Source: Thiemannella venezuelensis (GTDB lineage: Bacteria > Actinomycetota > Actinomycetes > Streptosporangiales > Streptosporangiaceae). Taken from it: 64,000 bases of DNA. Shown piece by piece: positions 41,131 to 49,078 of the stretch (within the stretch, counting starts at the first letter, position 1; each line of letters begins with the position of its first letter). The stretch spans positions 62,001 to 126,000 of the forward strand of contig NZ_JACHJJ010000018.1 of NCBI RefSeq assembly GCF_014203605.1, written 5' to 3'. The notes under the pieces were generated by a model that searched no databases, was not told the origin of the DNA, and saw only the letters and a program-made list of their open reading frames with translations. The position numbers and the translations under genes are program-made.

Positions 41131-41636
41131 GCTATCGGGTGGCCTGCATCCACCGCAGCGGAACCCGGAGATCAGCCGATCCGGCGAGGCCGTAGCGTGG
41201 TGTCCACCCTGCCTGCGCATGTGGTCGTCACGCCAAGGTATCGGCGTGGGGTGTTCACCGAAGCGGCCTGCCGTCACGATGCGAGGAGATCATGGCGGAG
41301 GTGTGCGAAGGTTTCGACGCACGGCTGGTCGAGGTCGGCGGCGAGTCCGACCGCATCCACCTGCTGGTGCACTACCCACCCGAGATCGCCCTGTCGGCCG
41401 GAGGTCAACTCGCTCAAGGGCGTCTCGGCCAGGCTGCTGCGCAAGGGGTACGGCGAGCATGTCCGCCGGTACCTGTGGGGCGGGCACTTTTGGTCCCCGT
41501 CCTCCTGCGGCGAGGCTCGGCTGTCGATCGTCAAGGAGGACATCGAGAATCAGAGGCGCCCGGACCAGCGTCCGGTCGAGGAGAGGGAAGCGATTCCTCC
41601 CGGGCGTGAACGCCCGGGGTTCTTCGCTAGATAGCG
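39888..41636. mobile_element. IS200/IS605-family element (tnpA pseudogene plus tnpB)
   Basis: The boundaries are inferred from the restored VOC reading frame. Both ends have subterminal hairpins as expected for this family: 39891-39911 (9-bp stem, loop AAG) and 41599-41618 (CCCGGGCG/CGCCCGGG, loop TGAA). There are no terminal inverted repeats and no target duplication, also as expected. On the tnpB strand the bases preceding the element read GTTCAG, a plausible target motif. Length is 1749 bp. Confidence 0.82.
41197..41634 (+). pseudogene. Degenerate IS200-type tnpA (HUH Y1 transposase)
   Basis: Fragments match actinobacterial IS200 TnpA in two frames: VVVTPRYRRGVFTE, then MAEVCEGFDARLVEVGGESD and IHLLVHYPP in another frame, then VNSLKGVSARLLRKGYGEHV and RRYLWGGHFWSP in the first frame again. 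The HUH motif DHVH reads Asp-Arg-Ile-His, and the catalytic Tyr segment (REYIENQ) reads KEDIENQ. Two frameshifts and both lost catalytic residues make it non-functional. It is divergent from tnpB, as in IS605. Confidence 0.88.
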
Positions 41637-41931
41637 CTGAACTTCCAGGACAACGCCCGCGCGGCGCTGGAGTTCTACCAGTCCGTCTTCGGCGGCCACC
41701 TCGTCGCGTTCACCAACGCCGGCGACCGGGCGTTCTTCGTCTCCGTCCGCGGCAAGGACGCCGACGAGATCACCGCCTACTGGAAGGGCCTGTCCGATGA
41801 CGCCACCGTCATCGAGGACCTCGGCCCGGCCGGCTGGACCCCGCTCTACGGCATGCTCAAGGACCGTTTCGGCGTCACCTGGGTCCTCGACGTCGCCGTC
41901 GAGTACAGCGCCGGCTGACGTGCCGCCGGCG

Positions 41932-41965
41932 AAGCACCGGTGACGCTGATGCGTCACCGGTGCTT
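41932..41965. terminator. Strong hairpin after the VOC remnant
   Basis: AAGCACCGGTGACGC and its exact complement form a 15-bp stem around the loop TGAT, 13 bases past the VOC stop. Downstream, 41966-42134 contains no intact gene; one frame (PTWPDGWLGPFKRGRPVTV) looks like a short gene remnant of unknown family. Confidence 0.9.
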
Positions 41966-42134
41966 CCGTGTGCCCGGCCGAGGTCTTGTTTTCGGACCGA
42001 CCTCGGCGACAAGCCGGTCAGGATCCAGCCGACCTGGCCTGACGGGTGGCTGGGACCGTTCAAGCGTGGCCGGCCCGTCACCGTCTGGATGGCGGGGATT
42101 CCGCAGGTGTCCGGCGACATCGGCCCGTCGGTCG

Positions 42135-43076
42135 TCAGATCGCCGTCCCGGGTGGAGACTTCAGGAGCGATGCCGCTTCGGCCGGGTAGCCGCCGCGCCC
42201 CGACCGCAGGGCGGTGGCCGCCAGGCGGATCAGGTCGATGTTGACGCCGGCGGCGCCACTCGGGTCGTGCACCTGCAGCCGCACATCCAGGCTCACCGCC
42301 GTCCCGCCCCAGCCCTGCGCTTCGATGTTGAGGTGGGCGATCTTCTGGGACTTCAGCTGCGGCAGATATCCGAGGGGAGCCACCTGGACCTTGTCCGACC
42401 CCAGGGCATTCAATTTGGACTGCTGCTTGGTGTTCGGGTTCTCGACCAGGTTGCGGAAATCTTCGGTGCCCCCCAGGTTGACCTGGTAAGAGCTGACCAG
42501 GGTGAGGCCGCGTTCCTCGAGCAGCCGCAGCAGTGCGTGATGCACCACTGAGGTGCCGAACTGACTGGCCAGGTCGTCGCCGAGCAGCGGCAGGCCGGCC
42601 TCCTCGAAACGCTTGAGCCAGAACGGCTCCCGGGCGATCGGGTCCGACGTGGTGTTGACGAACGCCGCCCCCGCCGCCAGAGCCGCTTCGGCATAGGCCC
42701 GGGCCGTGTCCGGCCTGCCGCTCGGCGCGGAGTAGAGCAGCACCTCCGCGCCCTCCACCGCGTGCGCCACCCGTTCGACCTCCGCCGAGTCCACGAGTCC
42801 ACGCTGCACCGTCACACCTGAAGGGCGCATCTCCGCGGTGAGGCGGGGAAAGTTGTTGGGCGGCACGAATATCGCCTCGTGGAGGTCCTTGCCCACCTTG
42901 TCGCCGGAGACGGCGAAGGCCGCGACGAAATCGATGTCGCCGACGCCCAGTCCTGCTATCTGCGGACGGCGGATGCCCGCCAGACTGCCGGTGTCGCGAT
43001 AGAAGGAAATCCCCTGGACCAGAGCCGACGTGTTGTTCCCCACGCCGACGACTGCGACCTTCACCTTTTCGATCAT
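42135..43076 (-). CDS. Divergent myo-inositol-1-phosphate-synthase-like protein
   Basis: The 313-residue protein has the Ino1 layout: NAD-binding VVGVGNNTSALVQGI, LLYSAPSGRPDT, a GDDLASQ segment at 167-172, QVNLGGTEDF, LNIEAQGWGGTAVSLDVRL and terminal LLKSPP. Real synthases have GDDxKSQ, SPNSAG and RxAK; here the Lys of KSQ is Ala170, SPNSAG is PSGAAG (272-277) and the RxAK Lys is Thr288. At least two catalytic lysines are therefore lost, and it is shorter than mycobacterial Ino1 (about 367). It probably binds NAD and a sugar phosphate but catalyses something else or nothing. ATG 43076 is the start. Confidence 0.82.
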   Translation of the reverse strand: MIEKVKVAVVGVGNNTSALVQGISFYRDTGSLAGIRRPQIAGLGVGDIDFVAAFAVSGDKVGKDLHEAIFVPPNNFPRLTAEMRPSGVTVQRGLVDSAEVERVAHAVEGAEVLLYSAPSGRPDTARAYAEAALAAGAAFVNTTSDPIAREPFWLKRFEEAGLPLLGDDLASQFGTSVVHHALLRLLEERGLTLVSSYQVNLGGTEDFRNLVENPNTKQQSKLNALGSDKVQVAPLGYLPQLKSQKIAHLNIEAQGWGGTAVSLDVRLQVHDPSGAAGVNIDLIRLAATALRSGRGGYPAEAASLLKSPPGTAI

Positions 43077-43113
43077 GGCGTGAGGGTATCGGAGAGCTGT
43101 CCGGGGGCCCGGG

Positions 43114-43875
43114 CTATCCGTGGGTGGTGATGCCGCCGTCGACCGGGATCACTGCGCCGGTGAGGTAGGCGCCCGCCCGTGAGGCGAGGTAGATCGCGGC
43201 GCCCGCCATGTCCTCCGGGCTGCCGATCCGGCCCAGCGGCACACTGGCGGCGATCGCGTCGCGGGTTCCCGGGTCGTCGAGGGCGAAGGCCATCATCTTG
43301 GACTCGAAGGGGCCCGGCGCGATCGCGTTGACGGTGATCGACTCCGCCGCGAGCCGGTGGGCGAGCTGGCGGGTGAGCATGTGCACGGCCGCCTTGGTGG
43401 TGGAGTAGGCGTAGGTCTCCAGCGCGGGCACCCGGATGCCGTCGACGGAGCCGATGTTGATCACCCGGGCCGGGGACTCGGCGGAGGCGGCGGCGCGCAG
43501 CAGCGGCAGGAAGCGCTGGGTCAGGTAGAACACGCCCTTGACGTTGACCCCCCAGAGCTTGTCGAAGGCGTGCTCGGGGTACTCCTCCAGCGGCGCCCCC
43601 CAGGTCGCCCCGGCGTTGTTGACCAGCACGTCCAGCCGGTCCTCGCGGGCGGAGACCGCCTCCACCAGCGCGGCGACGCCCTCGGCGGTGGACAGGTCGG
43701 CCGGTACGGCGACGCAGCCCAGCTCGGCGGCGGTCTTCTCCACCTCGGCGGCCTTGCGCGAGGAGATGTAGACCGTGGCCCCGGCCTCGACGAACCCCGC
43801 CGCGATCATCCGGCCGATCCCGCGGGAACCGCCCGTGACCACGACTGTCTTACCTTCCACGGAGAACAGACTCAT
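43114..43875 (-). CDS. SDR family oxidoreductase (FabG/RhlG-like)
   Basis: The 253-residue protein has TGGSRGIG, NNAGATWG, Ser in INIGSVDGI, YSTTKAA and the C-terminal GAYLTGAVIPVDGG. The family reduces 3-oxoacyl thioesters or similar ketones with NADPH. A palindromic TetR-type operator lies 38 bp upstream of ATG 43875, but its regulator is not in the window. The SDR ends 38 bases before the Ino1-like gene on the same strand, so co-transcription is possible. Confidence 0.88.
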   Translation of the reverse strand: MSLFSVEGKTVVVTGGSRGIGRMIAAGFVEAGATVYISSRKAAEVEKTAAELGCVAVPADLSTAEGVAALVEAVSAREDRLDVLVNNAGATWGAPLEEYPEHAFDKLWGVNVKGVFYLTQRFLPLLRAAASAESPARVINIGSVDGIRVPALETYAYSTTKAAVHMLTRQLAHRLAAESITVNAIAPGPFESKMMAFALDDPGTRDAIAASVPLGRIGSPEDMAGAAIYLASRAGAYLTGAVIPVDGGITTHG

Positions 43876-43913
43876 GTTCGGTAAGCATGCCGTACGGCCG
43901 CGGGCGCGTCCAT

Positions 43914-43927
43914 ACCGACTGGTCGGT
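43914..43927. promoter_or_regulatory. TetR-type palindrome upstream of the SDR gene
   Basis: ACCGACTGGTCGGT has perfect 6-base arms around TG, the form typical of TetR/AcrR operators. It differs from the KstR2-like sites, so another repressor must bind it. Confidence 0.65.
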
Positions 43928-44067
43928 TCTGAAGCTCATGGAGGGTGAAAAATAATGCCGATAAAAGAAACAAGAGTGAAACAATCTTCCACAGCTCGTT
44001 GACACGGGGTCCCGGCGGGGTGTGACTTCGACTACAACGGTTCGCTGGTTGGAAGGTGAGGACCACC

Positions 44068-45891
44068 ATGACCAGATTGGGTGCGCGGCTGGCGGCGCTG
44101 GGCCTGGCGCTGTCGCTCGCCGCTCTCCCGGCGACCTCCGCGCAGGCGCAGGTCCTGCGGGAGCCCGCGGAGGGCAAGAGGATCGTCCGGCTGGGGGCGA
44201 TCCAGGCCATCGACTCGATGAACCCCTTCCTGGCGGTCCGGGTGGTCTCGACCTCGGTCCACCGGTGGATGTACGCCTACCTGACGACCCCCGACTCCAA
44301 GACCCTCGCGCCCAGCCCGGACCTGGCCGAGTCCTGGGAGACCTCGGCCGACAAGCTGACCTGGACCTTCAAGATCCGGGACACGAAGTGGTCCGACGGC
44401 GCCCCGGTCACCGCGCACGACGCCGCGTGGACCCTCAACAAGATCATGACCGATGACGGGGCCAAGACGGCCAACGGCCCGGCGGTGGAGAACTTCGCCT
44501 CCGTGACCGCGAGCGACGACCGCACGCTGGTCATCACGACCAGGAAGCCCCAGGCCTCGATGCTGGAGCTGCCGATCCCGATCATGCCCAGGCACGTCTG
44601 GGAGAAGGTCGGCGACATCGCCGGCTTCGAGGCCGAGCAGTACCCGGCCGTCGGCAACGGCCCGTACATCGCCGTCGAGCACAAGAAGAACGCCTACGTG
44701 AAGCTGAAGGCCAACCCCGGCTACTGGCGCGGCGCACCCAAGATCGACGAACTGCACGTCATCTTCTACGAGAACCCCGAGGCCGCCAACGTCGGGCTGA
44801 AGAAGGGCGACATCGACTGGATCGGCCGGCTGGCCGGGCCGCACTTCGAGGCCCTGGCCGGCGACCCGGACATCGTGCAGTGGAACACCCAGGGCCGCCG
44901 CGCGTCCTACCTGCAGCTCAACCCCGGGGCCGCCACCGCCGACGGCGAGGAGATCGGCGACGGGCACCCGGCGCTGAAGGACCCGAAGGTGCGCCAGGCC
45001 ATCCACCACGCCATCGACAAGCAGGCCCTGGTCGAGCAGGTGCAGAACGGCCTGGCCGTGCCCGCCGACGGCTCGATCGTCCCGCCCATGTACAAGGACT
45101 TCTTCTGGCAGGCCGAGGGCGACGTCCGCGTCGCCTTCGACCCGGCCAGGGCCAACGAGATCCTCGACGACGCGGGCTACAGGAAGGGCGCGGACGGCAT
45201 CCGCACCATGCCCGACGGGAACCGGAAGCTGGAGATGCGCTTCAGCATCCACACCGAGGACCCGGTCGAGGACAAGCTCGCCCAGTTCCTCACCGGCTGG
45301 CTCAAGGACATCGGCATCGGCCTCACCACGCGCAAGCTCGACTCCAACAAGTTCACCGAGGAGACCGGGAGCACCGCGCTGTACGACATCGCGATCAGCG
45401 GCTGGTCGGTCAACCCCGACCCCGAGGAGGTCTTCGCCACCCACCTGTGCAGCCGGCGGCCGACGGCGGCCGGCGAGGGCGGCGGCACCGAGTCGTTCTA
45501 CTGCGACGAGGAGTACGAGAGGCTCTACCAGGCGCAGCTCGTCGAACTCGACCGGGCCAAGCGCGCCGAGCTGATCAGGCGGATGCAGCAGAAGCTCTAC
45601 ACCGACGCCCCGGTCATCGCCCTCTACTACCCCAACAACCTGGAGGGCTACCGCTCCGACCGGATCACCTCGATCACCCCGATCCCGGAGGACAAGGGCA
45701 TCCTGTACGGCGGCAGCGGCTACTGGCCCGTCTACTCGCTCCAGGCGGTGGCGACCCCGGCCGGCCCGGCCGCGGGCGGTTCCTCCGCGGGCGCGGTCAT
45801 CGGGATCGTCGCGGGAGCGGTGGTGGTCCTCGGCGCCGGCGGGTATCTCCTGGCCAGGCGGCGCCGCGCCGCCGCGGACGACCGGGAGTAG
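44068..45891 (+). CDS. Peptide ABC transporter substrate-binding protein, family 5, with C-terminal membrane anchor
   Basis: ATG 44068 follows GGAAGGTGAGG; GTG 44056 is an alternative. The 607-residue protein has a signal peptide ending ATSAQA without a lipobox. The SBP family 5 body shows PDLAESWETSADKLTWTFKIRD, WSDGAPVTAHDAAWTL and DPKVRQAIHHAIDKQALVEQV. Instead of lipid anchoring it ends with a hydrophobic span (AVIGIVAGAVVVLGAGGYLL) followed by RRRR, so it is tethered by a C-terminal helix. It should feed the following DppBCDF-type importer with peptides or another hydrophilic solute. Confidence 0.92.
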   Translation: MTRLGARLAALGLALSLAALPATSAQAQVLREPAEGKRIVRLGAIQAIDSMNPFLAVRVVSTSVHRWMYAYLTTPDSKTLAPSPDLAESWETSADKLTWTFKIRDTKWSDGAPVTAHDAAWTLNKIMTDDGAKTANGPAVENFASVTASDDRTLVITTRKPQASMLELPIPIMPRHVWEKVGDIAGFEAEQYPAVGNGPYIAVEHKKNAYVKLKANPGYWRGAPKIDELHVIFYENPEAANVGLKKGDIDWIGRLAGPHFEALAGDPDIVQWNTQGRRASYLQLNPGAATADGEEIGDGHPALKDPKVRQAIHHAIDKQALVEQVQNGLAVPADGSIVPPMYKDFFWQAEGDVRVAFDPARANEILDDAGYRKGADGIRTMPDGNRKLEMRFSIHTEDPVEDKLAQFLTGWLKDIGIGLTTRKLDSNKFTEETGSTALYDIAISGWSVNPDPEEVFATHLCSRRPTAAGEGGGTESFYCDEEYERLYQAQLVELDRAKRAELIRRMQQKLYTDAPVIALYYPNNLEGYRSDRITSITPIPEDKGILYGGSGYWPVYSLQAVATPAGPAAGGSSAGAVIGIVAGAVVVLGAGGYLLARRRRAAADDRE

Positions 45892-45952
45892 CCGCATGGA
45901 CCAGACGGATCGCACGGCCGTACCCGCCCGGGCGGGGCGCGGGTAGGCGCGC

Positions 45953-47014
45953 GTGGCCGCACCCACCGAGATCGAGCCCGCCGCCGGACCGGCGGCGGGC
46001 CCCGGGGAGCGCGGCGGTCCTCCCGGGGCCCGCCGGGGCCTGCTCCGGTACGCCCTGGCCAAGCTCGGCGGCGCGCTGCTGAGCGTCGGCATGGTGGTCG
46101 TCGCGACGTTCTTCCTGTTCCGGCTGATCCCCGGGGACCCGGCGGTCGCCTACACCAGGGACGTGCCGCTCACCCCCGACCAGCTCGACCTGCTCCGCCG
46201 CCAGATGGGGCTGGACCGGCCGCTGCCGGAGCAGTTCCTCGACTTCGTGCTCAGGGCGCTCCGGGGCGACCTCGGCACCTCCTACGAGTACCGCCGCCCG
46301 GTCGCCGAGCTCATCGGCGAGCGGCTCGGCCCCACCCTGCTGCTGGTCGGCACCGGCCTGGTCGTCGCGGTCACCCTCGGCCTGTGGCAGGGCACCCGGG
46401 CCGCCTGGAACCACGGGGGACGGCTGGACCGCTTCTCCACCGGGATCTCGCTCACCCTCTGGTCGGTGCCGACGTTCTGGCTCGGCCTGCTGCTGCTGAT
46501 GGTCTTCGCGGCCGGCGTGGGCCCGGTCCCGGGCATCTTCCCCACCCGGGGCATGGAGGACGTCGACGCGCCCGACGGCCCGCTCTACCTGCTGCACGTC
46601 GCCCACCACCTGGTGCTGCCGTGCGTCACGCTGGTCGCCGTCGTCTACGCCCAGTACCTCGTCGTCATGCGCTCGTCGCTGCTCGACGAGATCGGCCAGG
46701 ACTACGTGACCACCGCCCGCGCCAAGGGCCTGCGCGACGCCGAGGTGCGCCGCCGGCACGCCGTGCCCAACGCGCTGCTGCCCACGGTGACGCTGGTCTT
46801 CCTGCACATCGGGCTGGTGGTCCAGGGCGCGGTGACCACCGAGACCGTCTACTCCTGGCCGGGCCTGGGGCTGCTGTTCTACGAGGCGATCAAGGGCCCG
46901 GACTTCGCCGTGATGCAGGGCACGTTCATGGTCCTGTGCGTCGCGGTGATCGTCATGAACACGCTGGCCGACGTGCTCTACCACGTCCTGGACCCCCGGG
47001 TGGGGTCCGCATGA
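45953..47014 (+). CDS. Peptide ABC transporter permease, DppB-like
   Basis: The 353-residue membrane protein has six predicted helices after a polar N-terminus of about 35 residues. Typical segments are ATFFLFRLIPGDPAVAY, RRQMGLDRPLPEQFLDFV and the EAA-loop region DYVTTARAKGLRDAEVRRRHAVPNALLP, which contacts the ATPases. GTG 45953 is the start. Its TGA overlaps the ATG of a 24-residue mini-ORF that bridges to the second permease. Confidence 0.93.
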   Translation: MAAPTEIEPAAGPAAGPGERGGPPGARRGLLRYALAKLGGALLSVGMVVVATFFLFRLIPGDPAVAYTRDVPLTPDQLDLLRRQMGLDRPLPEQFLDFVLRALRGDLGTSYEYRRPVAELIGERLGPTLLLVGTGLVVAVTLGLWQGTRAAWNHGGRLDRFSTGISLTLWSVPTFWLGLLLLMVFAAGVGPVPGIFPTRGMEDVDAPDGPLYLLHVAHHLVLPCVTLVAVVYAQYLVVMRSSLLDEIGQDYVTTARAKGLRDAEVRRRHAVPNALLPTVTLVFLHIGLVVQGAVTTETVYSWPGLGLLFYEAIKGPDFAVMQGTFMVLCVAVIVMNTLADVLYHVLDPRVGSA

Positions 47015-47085
47015 GCGAGCGAACCGATGGGCGCGGTGCGTCCGCGAACGCGGGCTCCGAGCCGCCGGGCGGGGAGGCGGTATGA
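47011..47085 (+). CDS. Translationally coupled 24-residue mini-ORF between permeases
   Basis: ATG 47011 overlaps the DppB-like stop (ATGA) and its TGA overlaps the ATG of the DppC-like gene at 47082 (ATGA). The peptide starts MSERTDGRGASANAGS and ends EPPGGEAV. Its start corresponds to the mini-ORF at 20804 (MNERTDGHG). The last codons form GGGGAGG, the ribosome-binding site for the next gene. It may be a genomic repeat used as a coupling linker rather than a functional peptide. Confidence 0.5.
   Translation: MSERTDGRGASANAGSEPPGGEAV
47012..47036 (+). repeat. Copy 2 of the 25-bp dispersed repeat starting at a stop codon
   Basis: It begins at the DppB-like TGA, contains GAACCGATGGGC and matches 20805-20829 at 22 of 25 bases. 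Confidence 0.7.
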
Positions 47086-47960
47086 GCGAGGCGACGGCGC
47101 GCCGCCGCGGGGCCCTGGCCCGGTTCTGGCGGGACTACCGCGCGCAGCGGGCCGGGCTGTACGGCGCCGCGATCCTGGCCGCCGCCGTCCTGGCGGCCCT
47201 GGTCACGCCTCTGGTCACCGACCCGGCGGGCCTGGACGTGACCAGGGCGACGGGCGAGAAGATGGCGCCGCCGAGTCCGGAGTTCCCGCTCGGCACCGAC
47301 GAGTCGGGCCGCTCGATCCTGCTGACGATCCTGTGGGGCTCGCGCGTCTCGCTCCTCATCGGGTTCCTGTCCGCGCTGCTCAGCATGGTGATCGGCACGG
47401 TCGTGGGGATCACCGCCGGGCACTTCCGGGGCTGGCCCTCGGCCGTGCTGATGCGGATCACCGACTGGTTCCTGGTGCTGCCCTCGCTGGTGCTGGCCCT
47501 GGTGCTCGCGGCCATCCTCGGCGGCGGCACCTCCACGATCGTGCTGGCGATCGGAGTGACCTCCTGGGCCTCGACGGCCCGGTTGATCCGGGCCCAGACG
47601 CTGGCCGTCGAGGCCAGGCCGTACGTCGAGCGCTCCCGGGTGCTCGGCGGCGGGCACTGGCACGTCATGACCCGGCACGTGCTGCCCAACGTGGCCCCGC
47701 TGGTGCTGGCCAACACCACCCTCACGGTGGCGAGCGCCATCGTGACGGAGTCGACCCTGGCCTTCCTCGGCGCCGACTCGGGGCAGGCGTCGTGGGGCAG
47801 CATGCTGCGCGGCTCCTACGACTGGGGCGCGGTCACCTCCGGCGCGTGGTGGTACGTGCTCCCTCCCGGCCTGTGCATCGTCGCGGTGGTCCTGGCGTTC
47901 ACGCTCTGCGGCCGGGCGCTGGAGGCCGTCCTCAACCCACGCCTGCGGGGGGTCTCGTGA
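47082..47960 (+). CDS. Peptide ABC transporter permease, DppC-like
   Basis: The 292-residue membrane protein shows the DppC/OppC features [27 protein letters not shown], a long periplasmic loop and the cytoplasmic EAA motif [29 protein letters not shown] 47082 overlaps the mini-ORF stop. Its TGA overlaps the GTG of the first ATPase gene. Together with the DppB-like protein it forms the transmembrane channel. Confidence 0.93.
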   Translation: MSEATARRRGALARFWRDYRAQRAGLYGAAILAAAVLAALVTPLVTDPAGLDVTRATGEKMAPPSPEFPLGTDESGRSILLTILWGSRVSLLIGFLSALLSMVIGTVVGITAGHFRGWPSAVLMRITDWFLVLPSLVLALVLAAILGGGTSTIVLAIGVTSWASTARLIRAQTLAVEARPYVERSRVLGGGHWHVMTRHVLPNVAPLVLANTTLTVASAIVTESTLAFLGADSGQASWGSMLRGSYDWGAVTSGAWWYVLPPGLCIVAVVLAFTLCGRALEAVLNPRLRGVS

Positions 47961-49078
47961 CAGCACCGGAGACAGCGCCGGAGACAGCGCCGGGGGCGCG
48001 GCCGGAGGCCCCGGGACGGCTGCTGGAGCTGCGTGACGTGGCGGTCACCTACCGGAGCACCGCCGGGGACGTGCCCGCCGTGCGCGGGGTCTCGCTGGAG
48101 CTGGCCGAGGGCGAGGCCCTCGGGATCGCGGGGGAGTCCGGCTCGGGCAAGTCGACGCTGGCCATGGCGGTGCTCCGGCTGCTGCCCAGGTCGGCCCGGG
48201 TGGGCGGGGAGATCCTGCTCGGCGGTGAGGACGTGCTCACCATGACGTGGGGGCGGCTGCGCGCGGTGCGGTGGGCGTCGGCCTCGGTGGTGTTCCAGGG
48301 CGCCCAGCACGCGCTCAACCCGGTGCGCCGGGTCGGCGCGCAGATCGCCGAGCCGCTGCTGGTGCACGGCCTGGCGGACCCGGCCGGGGCCCGCACCCGG
48401 GTGGCCGAGCTGCTGGAGCAGGTCGGCCTGCCCGCCTGGCGGGCCCGGAGCCATCCGCACGAGCTCTCCGGCGGGCAGCGGCAGCGGGTGATGATCGCCA
48501 TGGCGCTGGCCTGCTCGCCCCGTCTGATCATCGCCGACGAGCCGACGACGGCCCTGGACGTGATGATCCAGGCCCAGGTGCTCGCACTCATCCGCTCGCT
48601 CATCGCGGACCGGGGCATCGGCCTGGTCATGATCTCGCACGACCTGTCGGTGCTGGCGGCGACGTGCGACCGGCTGGCGGTGATGTACGCCGGGCGGGTG
48701 GTCGAGACGGGACCGTCGCGCGAGGTCTTCACCGGCGCCCGGCACCCGTACGGCCGCGCGCTGGCGGGGGCGTTCCCCACGGTCGGCGACCGCGCCTCCC
48801 GGCTGGCGCCCCGCGGGCTGGGCGGCGACCCGCCCGACCCCGCGCGGCTGCCGGGAGGCTGCTCCTTCCACCCGCGCTGCCCGGAGGCCCTGCCGTCCTG
48901 CTCGTGGCGGGAGGTCGAGCTCTGGCCCGCCGGAGGCGGCTCCGCGCGCACCTCCGGGGGGCCCGCGGTCGCGCACACCGCCGCGTGCGTGCACGTCCTG
49001 CCGGACCCGGAGGCGATGCCGGGGCCGGGCGGAGGGGCCGCGGACCCGGTCGCGCGGCCGGCGAAGGAGAGCGCATGA
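47957..49078 (+). CDS. Peptide ABC transporter ATP-binding protein, DppD-like
   Basis: GTG 47957 overlaps the permease stop, giving 373 residues; a much longer upstream frame is a shadow. The N-terminus has a short PETA repeat encoded by direct DNA repeats. Motifs: Walker A GESGSGKST, Q-loop VVFQGAQHALNP, signature LSGGQRQRV, Walker B LIIADEPTTALDV and the H-loop MISHDLS. The C-terminal oligopeptide-transporter extension carries the CSFHPRCPEALPSC cysteine cluster seen in Fe-S-binding Dpp/Opp ATPases. Confidence 0.93.
   Translation: MTAPETAPETAPGARPEAPGRLLELRDVAVTYRSTAGDVPAVRGVSLELAEGEALGIAGESGSGKSTLAMAVLRLLPRSARVGGEILLGGEDVLTMTWGRLRAVRWASASVVFQGAQHALNPVRRVGAQIAEPLLVHGLADPAGARTRVAELLEQVGLPAWRARSHPHELSGGQRQRVMIAMALACSPRLIIADEPTTALDVMIQAQVLALIRSLIADRGIGLVMISHDLSVLAATCDRLAVMYAGRVVETGPSREVFTGARHPYGRALAGAFPTVGDRASRLAPRGLGGDPPDPARLPGGCSFHPRCPEALPSCSWREVELWPAGGGSARTSGGPAVAHTAACVHVLPDPEAMPGPGGGAADPVARPAKESA

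Larger units (their letters stand above)
39858..41918 (+). pseudogene. VOC-family (PhnB/glyoxalase-like) gene interrupted by an IS element
   Basis: The 5' piece (39858-39887) encodes MSITTTVHVN after CGGAG. The 3' piece (41637-41918) encodes LNFQDNARAALEFYQSVFGG and ends WVLDVAVEYSAG, typical of small VOC/PhnB proteins. Joining base 39887 to 41637 restores one frame (HVNLNFQDNARAAL). The restored product would have only 103 residues because about 35 residues normally found between VAFTNAG and FFVSVRG are missing, so the 3' part is also internally deleted. A strong terminator follows at 41932. Function has been lost. Confidence 0.85.

Noticed and set aside
41966-42134. A short gene encoding PTWPDGWLGPFKRGRPVTV
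   Set aside because: The sequence looks protein-like but has no start with a ribosome-binding site and runs into the Ino1-like gene end; at most a remnant.
43999-44027. Sigma-70 promoter TTGACA-n17-GTGACT before the peptide-importer operon
   Set aside because: The -35 hexamer is good but the -10 match is poor; too weak to list as a feature.
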